Below, piece by piece: positions 10,887-19,352 of a stretch of DNA of 57,710 nt. How positions within the stretch are numbered: the stretch's first letter is position 1; the number at the start of each line of letters is the position of its first letter. This stretch comes from Nostoc sp. NMS8 (GTDB lineage: Bacteria > Cyanobacteriota > Cyanobacteriia > Cyanobacteriales > Nostocaceae): contig NZ_JABXKK010000064.1 in the NCBI RefSeq assembly GCF_017115045.1, positions 1-57,710 of the forward strand. The letters run 5' to 3'. Position numbers and translations under genes: made by a program. The notes beneath the pieces are model-generated. The model saw nothing but the letters and a program-made list of their open reading frames with translations. It was not told the DNA's origin and did no database searches.

Positions 10887-12563
10887 ATGAACACGACTTG
10901 GCAAGAAATAACCCAGGTGATGTCTACGACGGGCTACGCCTACGGAGTTGGTTTATCCACGAGGGCGCAGCAATTTTTGGCACAATCATCGCCTAGCCTG
11001 CAACCAATACAACCAGCAGTGAATCAAGGAATCGCTGATGTGCAAGGTATTGTACAACAGTTGATTCTGTTTACGCCTCGTCTTTTAGGGGCGGTAGCAA
11101 TCTTACTAGTAGGTTGGCTGATTGCAGCGATCGCAGCGGCACTGACGCAAGGAATCCTCAAGCGCACGAACATAGATAACCGCATTGCCGCTGGGATAAC
11201 GGGTCGTCAAGATGTTCCCCAAGTGGAGAAATTAATCTCCAGCTTAGTCTTTTGGAGCGTTATCCTGTTAACTGCGGTAGCTGTTTTACAGACGTTGGAT
11301 CTGGAAATAGCCTCTCGACCTCTGAATAATTTTCTCAATCAACTTATTGGCTTTTTGCCAAAGTTGGTTGGTGCCGGAATCATTTTGGTAGCAGCCTGGT
11401 TTTTGGCGACCATTGTGAGGATTATCACTGTGCGCTCATTACAGGCATTTAACCTGGATGAGCGTTTGAATCCAGAACCAGAAGACAGAACACCCAGCCT
11501 CAATCAGCTGTCTCTGAGCGAGACGATTGGCAACGCTCTGTATTGGTTTATATTTTTGCTGTTTCTCGCTCCAATTTTGGATACTCTCGGACTACAGCAA
11601 GCTTTACAACCAGTACAAGCTCTAATTACAGAAGTTCTGCTAATTCTGCCGAACATTTTAGCGGCGATCTTGATTGCTGTAGTTGGCTGGTTCATCGCTA
11701 ATGTAGTACGGCGGATTGTGACGAACTTGCTGGCGACAACTGGTCTTGACCATTTAGGTAGTCGCTTGGGATTATCCTCAGCTGCGGGGGTGCAACCTCT
11801 ATCGAGTATTATCGGCACAATTGTCTATGTTTTGATTTTGATTCCTGTGGCGATCGCGGCGCTCAATGCCTTGCGAATTGATGCGATATCAATACCTGCG
11901 ATCGCCATGCTGCAACAGGTTCTCAACGCTCTACCTGCCATCTTTACAGCCGTGGCAATTTTGATTGTTGCCTATTTCGTGGGGCGGTTTATCGCGGACT
12001 TGGTTACAAGTATCCTCACCAATTTAGGGTTTAATAACATTTTCACTATTTTGGGTCTGACAACACCCAGCAGACGAATCGTTGTTTCAACAGAATCAAC
12101 AACCCCCCCGATTCCAACCCGCACTCCATCGGAAATTGTCGGCATTGTTGCCTTAGTGGGTATCATGCTGTTTGCCACTGTGGCGGCGGTGAATATCTTG
12201 AATATTCCAGCCCTGACAGCATTAGTGTCTGGTATTGTGATTATATTCGGGCGGATTTTGGCAGGATTGGTGATTTTTGCCGTTGGCTTATTCTTGGCAA
12301 ATCTGGCTTTTAACATCATTACCAGTTCCGGCGATCGCCAAGCCCAGATTTTGGGACAAGTGGCGCGGATTGCAATTATTGCCTTAGTCTCGGCAATGGC
12401 ACTGCAACAAATTGGAGTTGCCAGTGATATTGTGAATTTAGCCTTTGGACTTTTACTAGGTGCGATCGCAGTTGCTATTGCCTTAGCTTTTGGTCTTGGA
12501 GGGCGCGATATTGCACGAGAGCAAGTTCAAGAATGGCTAAACTCTTTCAAAGGTAGAAACTAA
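10887..12563 (+). CDS. Mechanosensitive-channel-like protein with conserved TM-helix repeats
   Basis: A 558-residue, very hydrophobic protein with repeated helices of the Pfam conserved TM helix type: LLGAVAILLVGWLIAAIAAA, LPKLVGAGIILVAAWFLATI, LPNILAAILIAVVGWFIANV and LPAIFTAVAILIVAYFVGRF. Each is followed by a basic turn and an amphipathic helix. This internal repeat of about 125 residues, present four or more times, is typical of proteins annotated as mechanosensitive ion channel or TM helix repeat-containing. An MscS beta domain is not evident, so channel activity is inferred. The start is the ATG at 10887. Confidence 0.75.
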   Translation: MNTTWQEITQVMSTTGYAYGVGLSTRAQQFLAQSSPSLQPIQPAVNQGIADVQGIVQQLILFTPRLLGAVAILLVGWLIAAIAAALTQGILKRTNIDNRIAAGITGRQDVPQVEKLISSLVFWSVILLTAVAVLQTLDLEIASRPLNNFLNQLIGFLPKLVGAGIILVAAWFLATIVRIITVRSLQAFNLDERLNPEPEDRTPSLNQLSLSETIGNALYWFIFLLFLAPILDTLGLQQALQPVQALITEVLLILPNILAAILIAVVGWFIANVVRRIVTNLLATTGLDHLGSRLGLSSAAGVQPLSSIIGTIVYVLILIPVAIAALNALRIDAISIPAIAMLQQVLNALPAIFTAVAILIVAYFVGRFIADLVTSILTNLGFNNIFTILGLTTPSRRIVVSTESTTPPIPTRTPSEIVGIVALVGIMLFATVAAVNILNIPALTALVSGIVIIFGRILAGLVIFAVGLFLANLAFNIITSSGDRQAQILGQVARIAIIALVSAMALQQIGVASDIVNLAFGLLLGAIAVAIALAFGLGGRDIAREQVQEWLNSFKGRN

Positions 12564-12951
12564 AAGTTGATGAAGGCGCAATTTCATCAGACTTGGTAGT
12601 GAGTGTTGAGTAAGAAGCAGAGTACTCAGTACTCTGCACTCGGTAAGAGCAAGGCCTCTTGTGGGCGGTCTTTCAACTCAGCAATGGCTCAACCCTAGCT
12701 ATCCGCTAACAGCACGGGCTAAACGCCCCGCTATCGCTAACGAAACTCAGTACTCTTCATGTTTCGAGTTTTAAAGCTCAATGGTAATAATCAGCGATCG
12801 CTCCAAGGAACAAGAGATACAGCAGATTTCAAGTTGGTGAGCTACAAAAATAACGGATAGCAGAAACCTTTCGGTTTCGGAGAGGGAGGCTGGGAGGGAG
12901 AGGTTAGTCGAACTCACGTTAAAATTAGTTGCTCTGTACCTCAATGACGAA
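12564..12951. other. Repeat-rich spacer without a supported gene
   Basis: A 388-base gap between convergent genes. It contains short palindromic words (GAGTACTCAGTACTC), a Nostoc-style palindromic intergenic tract near 12690-12740 and one HIP1-like site. The only open frame, on the minus strand, has no family features and overlaps the next gene, so I see no gene here. Confidence 0.5.
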
Positions 12952-15900
12952 TTACGAATTCTCTGTGTTTCGTCCATTCAAATTTGTAATCATCAATACC
13001 AATTCAGTAAGGTCAATCGGTTTAGCTAGATGCATTTGGAAACCAGCATTAATTGCCCTTTGCCGCTCTTGCTCGGTGGCATAGGCAGTGATTGCTGCTG
13101 CTGGAATTTGTCCCCCAGCTTCAGCTTCAAGCGCTCTCACCTGACGAATCAGGGAAAAACCATCCTCCTCTGGCATCCCAATATCTGCTAGAAGCACATC
13201 ATATTTGCTAGGAGATTCAGTTAAAGCAGCGATCGCTTCCCTTGCCGATGTCACAACCACTACTTCAGCCCCAAAGTCTTCTAACATCCACCTTAGTAAG
13301 TCGCGGCTATCCGCTTGATCGTCTACAACCAAGAGGCATAACCCTTCAAGGGTAAGGGGTGGATTTTTACCATCTTTACCATCTAATGTGTCCAGAGTCT
13401 CTGACAAAACGCTCGGCTCTAAATAAGTTGGCGATGTAATCTCCAACGGCATTGAGCGCAGAGGCAGCCTAACGGTGATCGTGGTTCCTAGTCCTTCACC
13501 TGGACTTTGCGCTTGAACTGTTCCACCGTGAAGTTCTACAACATGACGGACGATTGACAAGCCTAATCCAAGTCCCTGAGTTGTTTTGCTGCTGCTGGAA
13601 TCTCCTTGGCGGAAGCGCTCAAAAACATAAGGCAGCAAGTCTGACTGGATGCCAATTCCTGTGTCGCTGATTCGAAGTTCAGCGTTAGTATATACAGCTT
13701 CGAGCATAATTCCCACTCGCCCACCGGCTGGAGTGAACTTAATCGCGTTAGAAAGTAAATTCCACAGAACTTGCTGTAAGCGATCAAAATCTCCGACAAT
13801 TGTCGCCGAGTTCAAGTTTGAAACAATTTCAATACTTTTCGCCTCTGCGGAAAATTCGATAGACTCAATGGCGGCATTCACTACTGAAACCAAATCGATT
13901 AGACGAGTTTTTAAATGAAGCTTTCCACTCGTAATCCGCGAGATATCGAGCATATCATCGATTAACTGAGCTTGCACTTTAGCACTCCGCTCCACCACTT
14001 CCCAGGCACGAATAACTGCTGAAGAATCTAAATTGCGGGTGCGGAAAAGTTGCGCCCAGCCGAGTATACTATTGAGCGGGTTACGAAGTTCATGGGAGAG
14101 GTTCGACAGGAATTCATCTTTGGCTCGGTTGGCAATTTCCGCCTGTTGACGGGCTGACTGCTCTTGTGCTAAAAGCTTAGATCGCTGTAACTCGAACTGT
14201 TTGCGATCACTAATATCTTCAATGGTCAGCAAAATCATTTGGGCATCTCCCTGTTGAATAATTTTCCAACCATTGATCAGTATGGTTTTCTTCCCAATCC
14301 GCTCAAAACGATGCTCTACTTCCCAGTTTTCAATAGTGGTATCGTTGGCAATAATGTCTTCTAAGAGCGATCGCAGTTCTGGCAGGTTCCATTGACCGTT
14401 CCCTAGTTCAAAAATCAGAGATTGCCCTGTCTCTGATGGTGAAACCTGAAATGTTTCATAAAACGAGCGATTGGCTTTGTTCACCCGCAAATCAGAATCA
14501 AGGACGATTAACGGCACTTGTACCGTCTCTACAATCCCTTCAGCGTAATTCCGGGCTTGTTCTAACGTTACTGCACTGCGTTTAAGAACATCAATATCTA
14601 TTAACACCAACACTATACCGTCAATCCTATTTTCTGTAGTGCGATAAGGACGGATGCGGAGGTTGTACCAATGTCCCCCCAGAGTTTGGACTTCTAATTC
14701 TTTGATGCTCAGTGTGTCAAGAACCTCCAAAATTAGAGTTTCTAACTCAGGAACATCGAGATTTGCTCTGATGTCGCTCAAAGGTCGTCCAGCATCGGCG
14801 GGAATCAAATTGAAAAGTCGCTGCGCCATCGGCGTAAAACGTCGAATGCGTAAGTCCAAAGTCAATATCAAAATGGGAATATTAATACTGGCAAGCAAAT
14901 TGGTGAGATCGTTGTTAACTTGGTGTAATTCCAGATTTCGACTCCGAAGTTCTTCATTAGTGGTGTTGAGTTCTTCGTTGGTTGCCTGAATCTCTTCTTT
15001 GGCAGTTTCTAGCTCCTCATTGGTGCTTTGCAATTCTTCATTACTGGAGAGGATTTCTTCATTGGCAACTTTCAGGTCTTGATTGATATGCTCCTGCTCT
15101 TGGATCACCGCTTGTAGATATTCTTGAGTTGTAGCCCGCTCTTGGATGGCGGTTGCAAGTTCAAGCTTTAGCCGAACAATCTCCTGCGCTAAGTCTGACT
15201 GCTCTTCGCTCTCAAGATTTACTATGCTGGGGTTGTTAATTTTGGGTGGGGCTGATTCAAATAAAACCACAAAGTAGAGTTCTTCGCGAGTCCCAGGCTT
15301 GAATGGAATCACTTCAAGATTGATGATTTGTGAAAGATTGCCCTTTTCAATTTGTAACCCTTCTCTTCTAACTAGAATTTTTTGCCGTTGTGCCTGATAA
15401 ATTGTCGCCCGTAGCTCGATGAGCAAGCCTTGGCGCACCATTTTGAATAAGTTAAGACTTGGTTTACCAGGTGCAAGTTTGAGGTAGAGATCGATTTCTC
15501 CCCGAAATTGCAGCACGTCCATCTTGTCGTTGATTACTACACCCACTGGGGCATAGCGATTCAAGATTAGTTTGTCAGTTTTTTTCTCTAAGTCAAACTC
15601 ATCCGATGGATTCTGATTGGTCGCCTTTGATTCGTTGACTTTTACTATCGGATAATTGTTGTTAATGAACGAAAAAATTGGACGAATTGCAGTTAGCTTT
15701 TTGGCATAGATTTTATACTTTTTGTCAATTAGAGTAAACAAATCCGAATATTTACCTGTGCTTTCTGAAGTCCCTAGCAGTAAAAAGCCAGTCGGATTAA
15801 GACTGTAATGAAAGATGGGCAATATCCGTTTTTGCAACGTTTCGTCCAAGTAAATCAGTACATTCCGGCAGCTAATTAAATCTAAGTTAGAAAAAGGGGG

Positions 15901-17199
15901 ATCGCTGCTTAAGTCTTGCCGGGCAAACACACATAGTTCACGCACAGCTTTACTAATTTGATATCCACCACCCTCAAGGGCATTAAAAAATCTGCGGCGG
16001 CTTTCTGATGAGACTTCCACCATTTGATTCTCTGCAAAAATACCCGCTCTGGCTTTGTCAATCGCTATTTCGCTGATGTCTGTGGCAAAAATTTGGATCG
16101 ACGGCGAGGTTACTTTATTCGACAAAAACTCCAGCAAGGAGATAGCGATGGAATACACTTCTTCACCCGTCGAACACCCAGCTACCCAAATCCGAATCGG
16201 CAACTCTGCTGATTTGTTTTGGATGATGACAGGAAAGACTTGCTCTTTCAAAACTTGAAATGCTTCGGGATCGCGGAAAAAATGGGTGACGTGGATCAGA
16301 ATTTCTTCATAGAGCGCCTTGACTTCACCCGGATTGTTTTGCAAATATTCGGCATAATCCTCCAAGCGGTGTAGTTTATACAACAGCATTCGCCGCTGAA
16401 TTCGGCGCTCGATGGTATTGGGCTTGTAGTGGCTGAAGTCAACGCCAGTTAGCGATCGCAATAACACAAATATAATCTTTATGGTATTCCCCTGTTCGGG
16501 CAATTTATCAGCCGGGAGCAGTGGCAATGAGTTAGAAATAAAAGGATTGCGGCTGAGGTTTACCAGTTCTTCGGCGATTTTTTGCGGCGGTAGCACAAAA
16601 TCCACATCCCCGGTGGCAACAGCAGTATTGGGCATACTATCGAATTTTGCCGTGTCTTCACACTGAGCAAAAGTCACGCCTCCAGCTGCCTTGATTGCCT
16701 TCAGCCCCAGTGAACCGTCTCCATCCGCTCCAGATAAAACTACTGCGATCGCTTTGTGCCCTCGATCTGCTGCCAATGAAGTAAAGAACGCATCAGCAGG
16801 CATATATTTCCCCTGAATTTTCTCTCGCGGCGTGAGCTGCAATACTCCATTAGACAAGATCATCTTAGTGTTAGGCGGAATCACGTAGACCTGGTTCGGT
16901 TCTACAGTCACGCCATCTTGCACTTCAGTGACGGGCATTTTAGTTGTTCTTGCCAGAATCTCGCTCAACAGACTTTTGTGGTTAGGATCTAAGTGTTGAA
17001 CCAGCACAAATGCCATCCCTGTATCGGCAAGCAAATGCTTAAGTATCTGCGTAAATGCCTCTAATCCACCCGCAGAGGCGGCAATGCCAACGATGGGAAA
17101 TAAAGCATCTGCCATGTCTTGCTGCTCTACGTCGAACGCTTCATTATCATTAGCGGTAGATTCAGATACAGGTTGCTCAGAGGGTTGATCGGATGTCAT
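12952..17199 (-). CDS. CheB-CheR-PAS-histidine kinase-receiver hybrid
   Basis: A 1415-residue multidomain signalling protein. A CheB methylesterase-like domain (about 30-220) shows IAASAGGLEAF with the catalytic serine, QHLDPNH, and GADGDGSLGLKAI with the aspartate. A CheR methyltransferase domain (about 240-500) contains VTHFFRDPEAF and VAGCSTGEEVYSIA. A long Glu/Asn/Thr-rich coiled coil follows (about 690-765, with NEELQSTNEELETAKEEI), then PAS regions. HisKA has the phosphoacceptor in LSHELRNPLNS near 1036, the HATPase has GLGLGLSIVRHVV, and a receiver begins at LLVVDDQADS near 1291 with its aspartate in LLADIGMPEEDG. No chemoreceptor gene is nearby, so it may be a stand-alone sensory unit using methylation-like logic. 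The ATG at 17199 precedes all domains. Confidence 0.93.
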   Translation of the reverse strand: MTSDQPSEQPVSESTANDNEAFDVEQQDMADALFPIVGIAASAGGLEAFTQILKHLLADTGMAFVLVQHLDPNHKSLLSEILARTTKMPVTEVQDGVTVEPNQVYVIPPNTKMILSNGVLQLTPREKIQGKYMPADAFFTSLAADRGHKAIAVVLSGADGDGSLGLKAIKAAGGVTFAQCEDTAKFDSMPNTAVATGDVDFVLPPQKIAEELVNLSRNPFISNSLPLLPADKLPEQGNTIKIIFVLLRSLTGVDFSHYKPNTIERRIQRRMLLYKLHRLEDYAEYLQNNPGEVKALYEEILIHVTHFFRDPEAFQVLKEQVFPVIIQNKSAELPIRIWVAGCSTGEEVYSIAISLLEFLSNKVTSPSIQIFATDISEIAIDKARAGIFAENQMVEVSSESRRRFFNALEGGGYQISKAVRELCVFARQDLSSDPPFSNLDLISCRNVLIYLDETLQKRILPIFHYSLNPTGFLLLGTSESTGKYSDLFTLIDKKYKIYAKKLTAIRPIFSFINNNYPIVKVNESKATNQNPSDEFDLEKKTDKLILNRYAPVGVVINDKMDVLQFRGEIDLYLKLAPGKPSLNLFKMVRQGLLIELRATIYQAQRQKILVRREGLQIEKGNLSQIINLEVIPFKPGTREELYFVVLFESAPPKINNPSIVNLESEEQSDLAQEIVRLKLELATAIQERATTQEYLQAVIQEQEHINQDLKVANEEILSSNEELQSTNEELETAKEEIQATNEELNTTNEELRSRNLELHQVNNDLTNLLASINIPILILTLDLRIRRFTPMAQRLFNLIPADAGRPLSDIRANLDVPELETLILEVLDTLSIKELEVQTLGGHWYNLRIRPYRTTENRIDGIVLVLIDIDVLKRSAVTLEQARNYAEGIVETVQVPLIVLDSDLRVNKANRSFYETFQVSPSETGQSLIFELGNGQWNLPELRSLLEDIIANDTTIENWEVEHRFERIGKKTILINGWKIIQQGDAQMILLTIEDISDRKQFELQRSKLLAQEQSARQQAEIANRAKDEFLSNLSHELRNPLNSILGWAQLFRTRNLDSSAVIRAWEVVERSAKVQAQLIDDMLDISRITSGKLHLKTRLIDLVSVVNAAIESIEFSAEAKSIEIVSNLNSATIVGDFDRLQQVLWNLLSNAIKFTPAGGRVGIMLEAVYTNAELRISDTGIGIQSDLLPYVFERFRQGDSSSSKTTQGLGLGLSIVRHVVELHGGTVQAQSPGEGLGTTITVRLPLRSMPLEITSPTYLEPSVLSETLDTLDGKDGKNPPLTLEGLCLLVVDDQADSRDLLRWMLEDFGAEVVVVTSAREAIAALTESPSKYDVLLADIGMPEEDGFSLIRQVRALEAEAGGQIPAAAITAYATEQERQRAINAGFQMHLAKPIDLTELVLMITNLNGRNTENS

Positions 17200-17615
17200 A
17201 AAATGAAGTTTAGCACTGCAATGGTTTGGTAAAACAGGTTTATATTTTAGATTCAGTTTACTGACTTCCGCCGTATTTAATGATAGCTTGAGTATAAATT
17301 AATTGAGTTAAGTCATTCATTTGATAAATCTTGAGATTAATCCTATAGTTGTCAATAAGTAGTTATTAATGCGACTAGAGAACTCGTATTTGATTTTTGA
17401 AAAAATCAGTACACATCTATATCCTTCCTTTTCTGTTTTCTTGCGAATCAAGTAAATTCAATAATTAAATAGGATTTTGATAGTTGACCTACTAAACATG
17501 AACTTTATCAGCATCGTTTAACATAACATCCTATTGTTAGAGTTCATGTTTGAATAGATGTTTGAATAGCGTATATCTTATATAAAATGTATATTTTATT
17601 AAGAATTTTCTAATA

Positions 17616-17989
17616 CTAAGTAAGTCGGTGCTAATATTTTCAGCTATGTTAAGGAATTTTAATGTAGGGTGTGTTGTCGCAAAGCGCAACGCACCGTCAA
17701 CAATCTTAGGTGCGTTAGCCTACGGCATAAGAGGATGTTTGAAAAGTCCTCTTGTCGGTATCAAAAATTTTAGATCCCCCTAAATCCCCCTTCAAAAGGG
17801 GGACTTTGATTCCGGTTCCCCCTTCAAAAGGGGGACTTTGATTCCGGTTCCCCCCTTCAAAAGGGGGGTTAGGGGGGATCTAAAGTGCCTAAAGTCACAG
17901 CGAAACACTTTTCAAACAACCTCTAACACACCCTACAGCTAATTTATATTTCTTGATATACATTGAATTTTTCTCACCGACTTACTTAG
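17616..17989. repeat. Nested palindromic repeat complex (outer ends)
   Basis: Three inverted-repeat layers share one centre. The outermost is CTAAGTAAGTCGGTG (17616-17630) with its exact complement at 17975-17989. Inside it is TGTAGGGTGTGTT (17663-17675) with its exact complement at 17925-17937. Innermost is the TAA-flanked MITE at 17731-17923. The order suggests serial insertion into repeats. The half-site CTAAGTAAGTCG appears again alone near 21645. The remaining flanking DNA from 17200 to 18175 is AT-rich and shows no gene. Confidence 0.7.
17731..17923. mobile_element. MITE-like element, copy B, inserted in an older repeat
   Basis: A 193-base copy of the same family in the opposite orientation to copy A (it begins GAGGATGTTTGAAAAGTCC and ends with the complement of GAGGTTGTTTGAAAAGTG). 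It is flanked by TAA at 17728-17730 and 17924-17926. The internal unit with GGGGGACTTTGATTCCGG is present twice, which makes it longer than copy A. Confidence 0.75.
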
Positions 17990-18175
17990 AAACATTTAAA
18001 TTATTCCGATGAGCGATAACCTTTCCCTAAAGGGGTAGGGCAACGCATCTAAATATTAAAGATTAATAATCAAGGTAAAATCACTTCTTTGGGACGTATC
18101 CATCCCCTTTCCACAGGCGTTGAACCCTCGTAAATTAGCGAAGGTATTGTAAGATGCGTTCGCCCTGCACTTTTA

Positions 18176-19042
18176 TCATTCCACCTGTTCTTGCAATCCC
18201 AGCTGATGCTCTTTGCGCCAAGCTTGAGGAGGTAAACCGTGATGTTGGCGAAACTGACGAGAGAAATGAGACACATCCTGATAGCCCAATGCTTTCGCTA
18301 TCTTTTCGACTGTCTGATTATTATTTTGGAGTAAAAAACGCGCTCCCGCCATTCGGCGTTTGACAATCCAACAGTTTACAGTCTCTCCTGTCTGCCTTGC
18401 TACTCGATTAGTTAAGTAAGCAGGTGAGTAACCAACAGCAAGAGCTACATCACACAAAGTAATCCCTTGATGATAATAGGCTTCGATAAAGTCAAAAACT
18501 TCCTTCAATTGGGGAATGGAGGGAAAAATTGACTTAGAAGGAATGTTGGCTTCTCTATCAGACGCTACGGCCACACCTTCCGCGATCGCTGTAGTATCAT
18601 CTATAAATGCTGATTTTGGAGCTTTCTCGAAATTCATAGAACACCAGTATTGAAGAGTAGCTTGCTTTTCCAAGCGAGTAGCGATCGCTCTGAGCAATTC
18701 ATCTAGTGTCGAGGGTTTGGTAAGATAGTCATCTGCTCCCAATTCCATAGCTTTGCGAACATCTGCTCTGGTGCTACTGCCAGTCAAAAAAATGAAAGGA
18801 ATAATTGCTGTCACAGGATCTTGGCGTAGCGTATTTAAAACGCTATAACCATCCATGTCGGGCATTGTAATATCGCAAATCACTAAGTCGGGTATATCCT
18901 TTTGTGCTTGTTGGATACCAATACGACCGTTTTGAGCGCCTATGATATCAAAACCTTTAGCCTCAAGACCCTTTAAATAAAGATTGCGGGTAACGCTATC
19001 ATCTTCAATAACGAGAATTTTCTTTGACGATTCGGACATCAT
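18176..19042 (-). CDS. Response regulator, receiver plus AraC-type HTH
   Basis: A 288-residue transcription regulator. The receiver domain (about 8-125) has the acidic pair IEDDS, the phosphoacceptor in VICDITMPDMDG (~residue 57), the threonine in FLTGSS and the lysine in DYLTKPS. A linker is followed by an AraC/XylS-type double HTH (about 185-285) with VALAVGYSPAYLTNRVARQT and KIAKALGYQDVSHFSRQFRQ. It lies downstream of a histidine kinase gene on the same strand, and the pair is divergent from scyA. A two-component pair occupies the same position in the described Nostoc punctiforme scytonemin locus, from memory NpF1277/NpF1278. AraC-type regulators bind direct-repeat sites, and this gene is the best candidate to bind the repeated motif upstream of scyA and trpEG. 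ATG codons at 19042 and 19039 are both usable. Confidence 0.9.
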   Translation of the reverse strand: MMSESSKKILVIEDDSVTRNLYLKGLEAKGFDIIGAQNGRIGIQQAQKDIPDLVICDITMPDMDGYSVLNTLRQDPVTAIIPFIFLTGSSTRADVRKAMELGADDYLTKPSTLDELLRAIATRLEKQATLQYWCSMNFEKAPKSAFIDDTTAIAEGVAVASDREANIPSKSIFPSIPQLKEVFDFIEAYYHQGITLCDVALAVGYSPAYLTNRVARQTGETVNCWIVKRRMAGARFLLQNNNQTVEKIAKALGYQDVSHFSRQFRQHHGLPPQAWRKEHQLGLQEQVE

Positions 19043-19101
19043 TTTCCATTACTATAATTGTTTACAGAAGCTAATTACTACACTCTTTGGTCAGTATCTA
19101 A

Positions 19102-19263
19102 GAGGTTCTTTGAAAAGTATTTCGCTGTGACTTTACGTACTTTTAGATCCCCCCTAACCCCCCTTTTTAAGGGGGAACCGGAGTTAAAGTCCCCCTTAAA
19201 AAGGGGGATTTAGGGGGATCTAGAACGTTCTGCTACCAAGAAGAGGACTTTTCAAACAACCCC
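19102..19263. mobile_element. MITE-like element, copy C, between regulator and kinase genes
   Basis: A 162-base copy in the same orientation as copy A, flanked by TAA at 19099-19101 and 19264-19266. It lies in the 283-base space between the histidine kinase and response regulator genes. Its pairing C-rich and G-rich arms would form a large hairpin in any transcript that crosses the two genes. Confidence 0.75.
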
Positions 19264-19352
19264 TAAATAGGCATGAAATTAATTACCTCGTTCTGAGAGT
19301 TATGATTGTTAAGTTTTTAATTAACAACTATGCTTCATTTCGACACTCATAA

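Noticed and set aside
12771..12977. 68-codon minus-strand frame after the hybrid kinase
   Set aside because: It overlaps the end of the kinase gene and translates repeat-rich spacer.
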